From positions 1-64,000 of the forward strand of contig NZ_JAGGKI010000006.1 in assembly GCF_017873605.1 (NCBI RefSeq): a stretch of DNA of 64,000 bases, in the 5' to 3' direction. Positions 62,638 through 64,000 of the stretch are shown piece after piece. The translations under genes and the position numbers were made by a program. The notes under the pieces were generated by a model. It ran no database searches. It was not told the DNA's origin and saw nothing but the letters and a program-made list of their open reading frames with translations. This DNA is from Paenibacillus lactis (GTDB lineage: Bacteria; Bacillota; Bacilli; Paenibacillales; Paenibacillaceae). Within the stretch, counting starts at the first letter, position 1. Each line of letters opens with the position of its first letter.

Positions 62638-64000
62638 TTGCTCAGCGAACAATATTTGATGCTGCATCGGAAGCTGGCTGAAGGGGCGGAGGGCACTTCG
62701 ACGAAAGTGACGCTTGAAGTGATCGCGGCCACCTTGTTTTGCACGGAACGCAATGCGAAGCTTGTCCTGCGCAAAATGCAAGAGAAAGCGTGGATAACCT
62801 GGAGGGCAGGTCGAGGACGGGGGAACCGTTCCGTACTGACGTTTCTGGCCAATCGGGAACAGCTTCTGCAGGAATCGGCGCGGCAATGGGCGGAGAAGGG
62901 GGAGTATAAGCGGGCGTTTGAGCTGCTCCGGACGTATGGAAACGATATTCGCACAAATGAGTCGTTTGTGGAATGGATGAACGGTCATTTCGGATTTTGC
63001 AAAGAGCAGGAAGGCGAACAGTCAAAGGATTCCTTACGTCTTCCAATCTACCGGACCATTGAGTCGCTGGATCCGGCCGATTGCGTATACAGTGTTCAGT
63101 CCCTCATGATTGAGCAAATCTTCGACAGACTGGTGAACTACGATAACGAAACCGGCCGCTATCTGCCGGCCATCGCCCACTACTGGGAGAGCAATGATGA
63201 CGGAACGGAATGGACCTTCCATCTGCGAAAAGGGATTGTGTTTCATGACGGCACCGAATTGACCGCAGATGATGTCAAATATACGGTCGAACGGCTTCGC
63301 CGCGGAAAACGCAACGGCTGGATCGTTCGCGAGCTGAATCGGGTCGATGTCGTCACTCCCCGCATTGTAAGATTTATGTTGAACAAACCGAATCGGATCT
63401 TTATCCGGTTCCTGAGCGCGATCTGTATGTCCATTATTCCTAAGCACCTTGCCGAGCCGGACGAAGCTTCGTATTGGGCCCGCCCGATGGGCACAGGGCC
63501 ATTCATCCTCGAGACATGGAGCGAAGAGCGATTGGTCTTTCACGCCAATCCGCATTACTATCAAGGTCGTCCGCATTTGGACACCGTGCACATCGTCATC
63601 ATGCCTGAGCATGCCATCCATTATGAGGTCAGCTGGGAGAATCTGCTTCAAGATCCGGACGTAAGGCAAGCCGATAACGGAAACGACGAGGTGGTGACCA
63701 TTGAGTCCTCCGAAGGATGCACGAGCATGATGACATGGAATATGACGAAACCAGGCCCCCATCAATGCGTATTGTTCCGGCGTGCCGTGGATCTGGTCCT
63801 TGATCGCCAAGGTATGGTCCGGGAGCTCGGAGAACACCGTCTGTTTCCGGCCAGAAGCTTTATCCGGGATAAGAGGACACTTGAATACCAGGAGCAGTAC
63901 GACCTGGGGCTTGCGCAATCCTTGCTGGAACAGTCAGGCTATGATGGAACACCAATCATCATGGGCACCATCGCCAATCATGCCAAGGACGCAGCATGGA
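62638..64000 (+). CDS. SgrR-like regulator with solute-binding domain (partial, runs off window)
   Basis: An open frame from TTG 62638 (GGGGGAG 9 nt upstream) continues to the window end, at least 454 residues. Residues about 1-110 are an SgrR-type winged helix (SEQYLMLHRKLAEG, ATLFCTERNAKLVLRKMQEK). From about 150 a periplasmic-binding SBP_bac_5 domain follows (EWTFHLRKGIVFHDGTELTADDVKYTVERL, MGTGPFILETW). Such proteins are cytoplasmic regulators that sense small molecules. The C terminus is missing. Confidence 0.85.
   Translation, partial: MLSEQYLMLHRKLAEGAEGTSTKVTLEVIAATLFCTERNAKLVLRKMQEKAWITWRAGRGRGNRSVLTFLANREQLLQESARQWAEKGEYKRAFELLRTYGNDIRTNESFVEWMNGHFGFCKEQEGEQSKDSLRLPIYRTIESLDPADCVYSVQSLMIEQIFDRLVNYDNETGRYLPAIAHYWESNDDGTEWTFHLRKGIVFHDGTELTADDVKYTVERLRRGKRNGWIVRELNRVDVVTPRIVRFMLNKPNRIFIRFLSAICMSIIPKHLAEPDEASYWARPMGTGPFILETWSEERLVFHANPHYYQGRPHLDTVHIVIMPEHAIHYEVSWENLLQDPDVRQADNGNDEVVTIESSEGCTSMMTWNMTKPGPHQCVLFRRAVDLVLDRQGMVRELGEHRLFPARSFIRDKRTLEYQEQYDLGLAQSLLEQSGYDGTPIIMGTIANHAKDAAW

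Noticed and set aside
62554..63918. Several long minus-strand frames at the right end
   Set aside because: They are opposite the plus-strand SgrR-like frame, whose solute-binding motifs are unmistakable and which runs open to the window edge.

Overview
The window reads as chromosomal DNA of a Paenibacillus-like soil Firmicute. The signs are strong AGGAGG-type ribosome sites, frequent GTG/TTG starts, several AraC and YesN/YesM-type regulators, an LplA/LplB-type sugar transporter, NhaK-like and GuaD-like proteins close to Bacillus families, tandem glycine riboswitches and intrinsic terminators after most units. Genes are dense. No rRNA, tRNA, insertion sequence, prophage or CRISPR array was recognised.

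Layout. 1-11.3 kb: an Lrp regulator divergent from an Old Yellow Enzyme, an AraC regulator divergent from a phytanoyl-CoA-type dioxygenase, a YdcF protein, a PAS histidine kinase, purT behind a ZTP riboswitch, a MATE exporter with a structured leader, and an OmpR-type two-component pair. 11.4-25 kb: a polysaccharide utilisation locus. It holds a GH88 unsaturated glucuronyl hydrolase, a 4-oxalocrotonate tautomerase homologue, a sugar ABC transporter with its own promoter and cre site, YesN/YesM regulators, an SDR dehydrogenase and two heparinase II/III-type lyases. 25-26.1 kb: gene-poor DNA ending in about nine 51-bp direct repeats that each carry hairpins. 26.1-30 kb: an AraC regulator divergent from a Gfo/Idh/MocA oxidoreductase and a GH2 enzyme with the beta-glucuronidase NxK motif, which fits a uronic-acid theme continuing from the lyase locus.

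30-48.4 kb: TetR, a second Old Yellow Enzyme divergent from a second Lrp regulator (paralogous to the pair at the left end), NhaK-type antiporter, Rrf2 regulator and nitroreductase with a palindromic operator candidate, TPR protein, small exported protein, Nudix hydrolase, a heterodimeric ABC exporter, an alpha/beta hydrolase, a homodimer-type ABC exporter preceded by a small Arg/His-rich protein gene with four phased GTATAC boxes, guaD, an arylamine N-acetyltransferase and a YcdB/YcdC-like protein.

48.5-64 kb: the glycine cleavage system split into two divergent units, gcvT-gcvPA-gcvPB on the minus strand and gcvH on the plus strand, each behind its own tandem glycine riboswitch; an EamA transporter divergent from a MocR regulator with a 20-bp-period direct-repeat operator; two unknown membrane-anchored proteins; an ECF41 sigma factor with its oxidoreductase target and a matching promoter; a large-subunit catalase; and an SgrR-like regulator that runs off the right edge.

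All calls are by eye from translated sequence and motifs; no database search was run.
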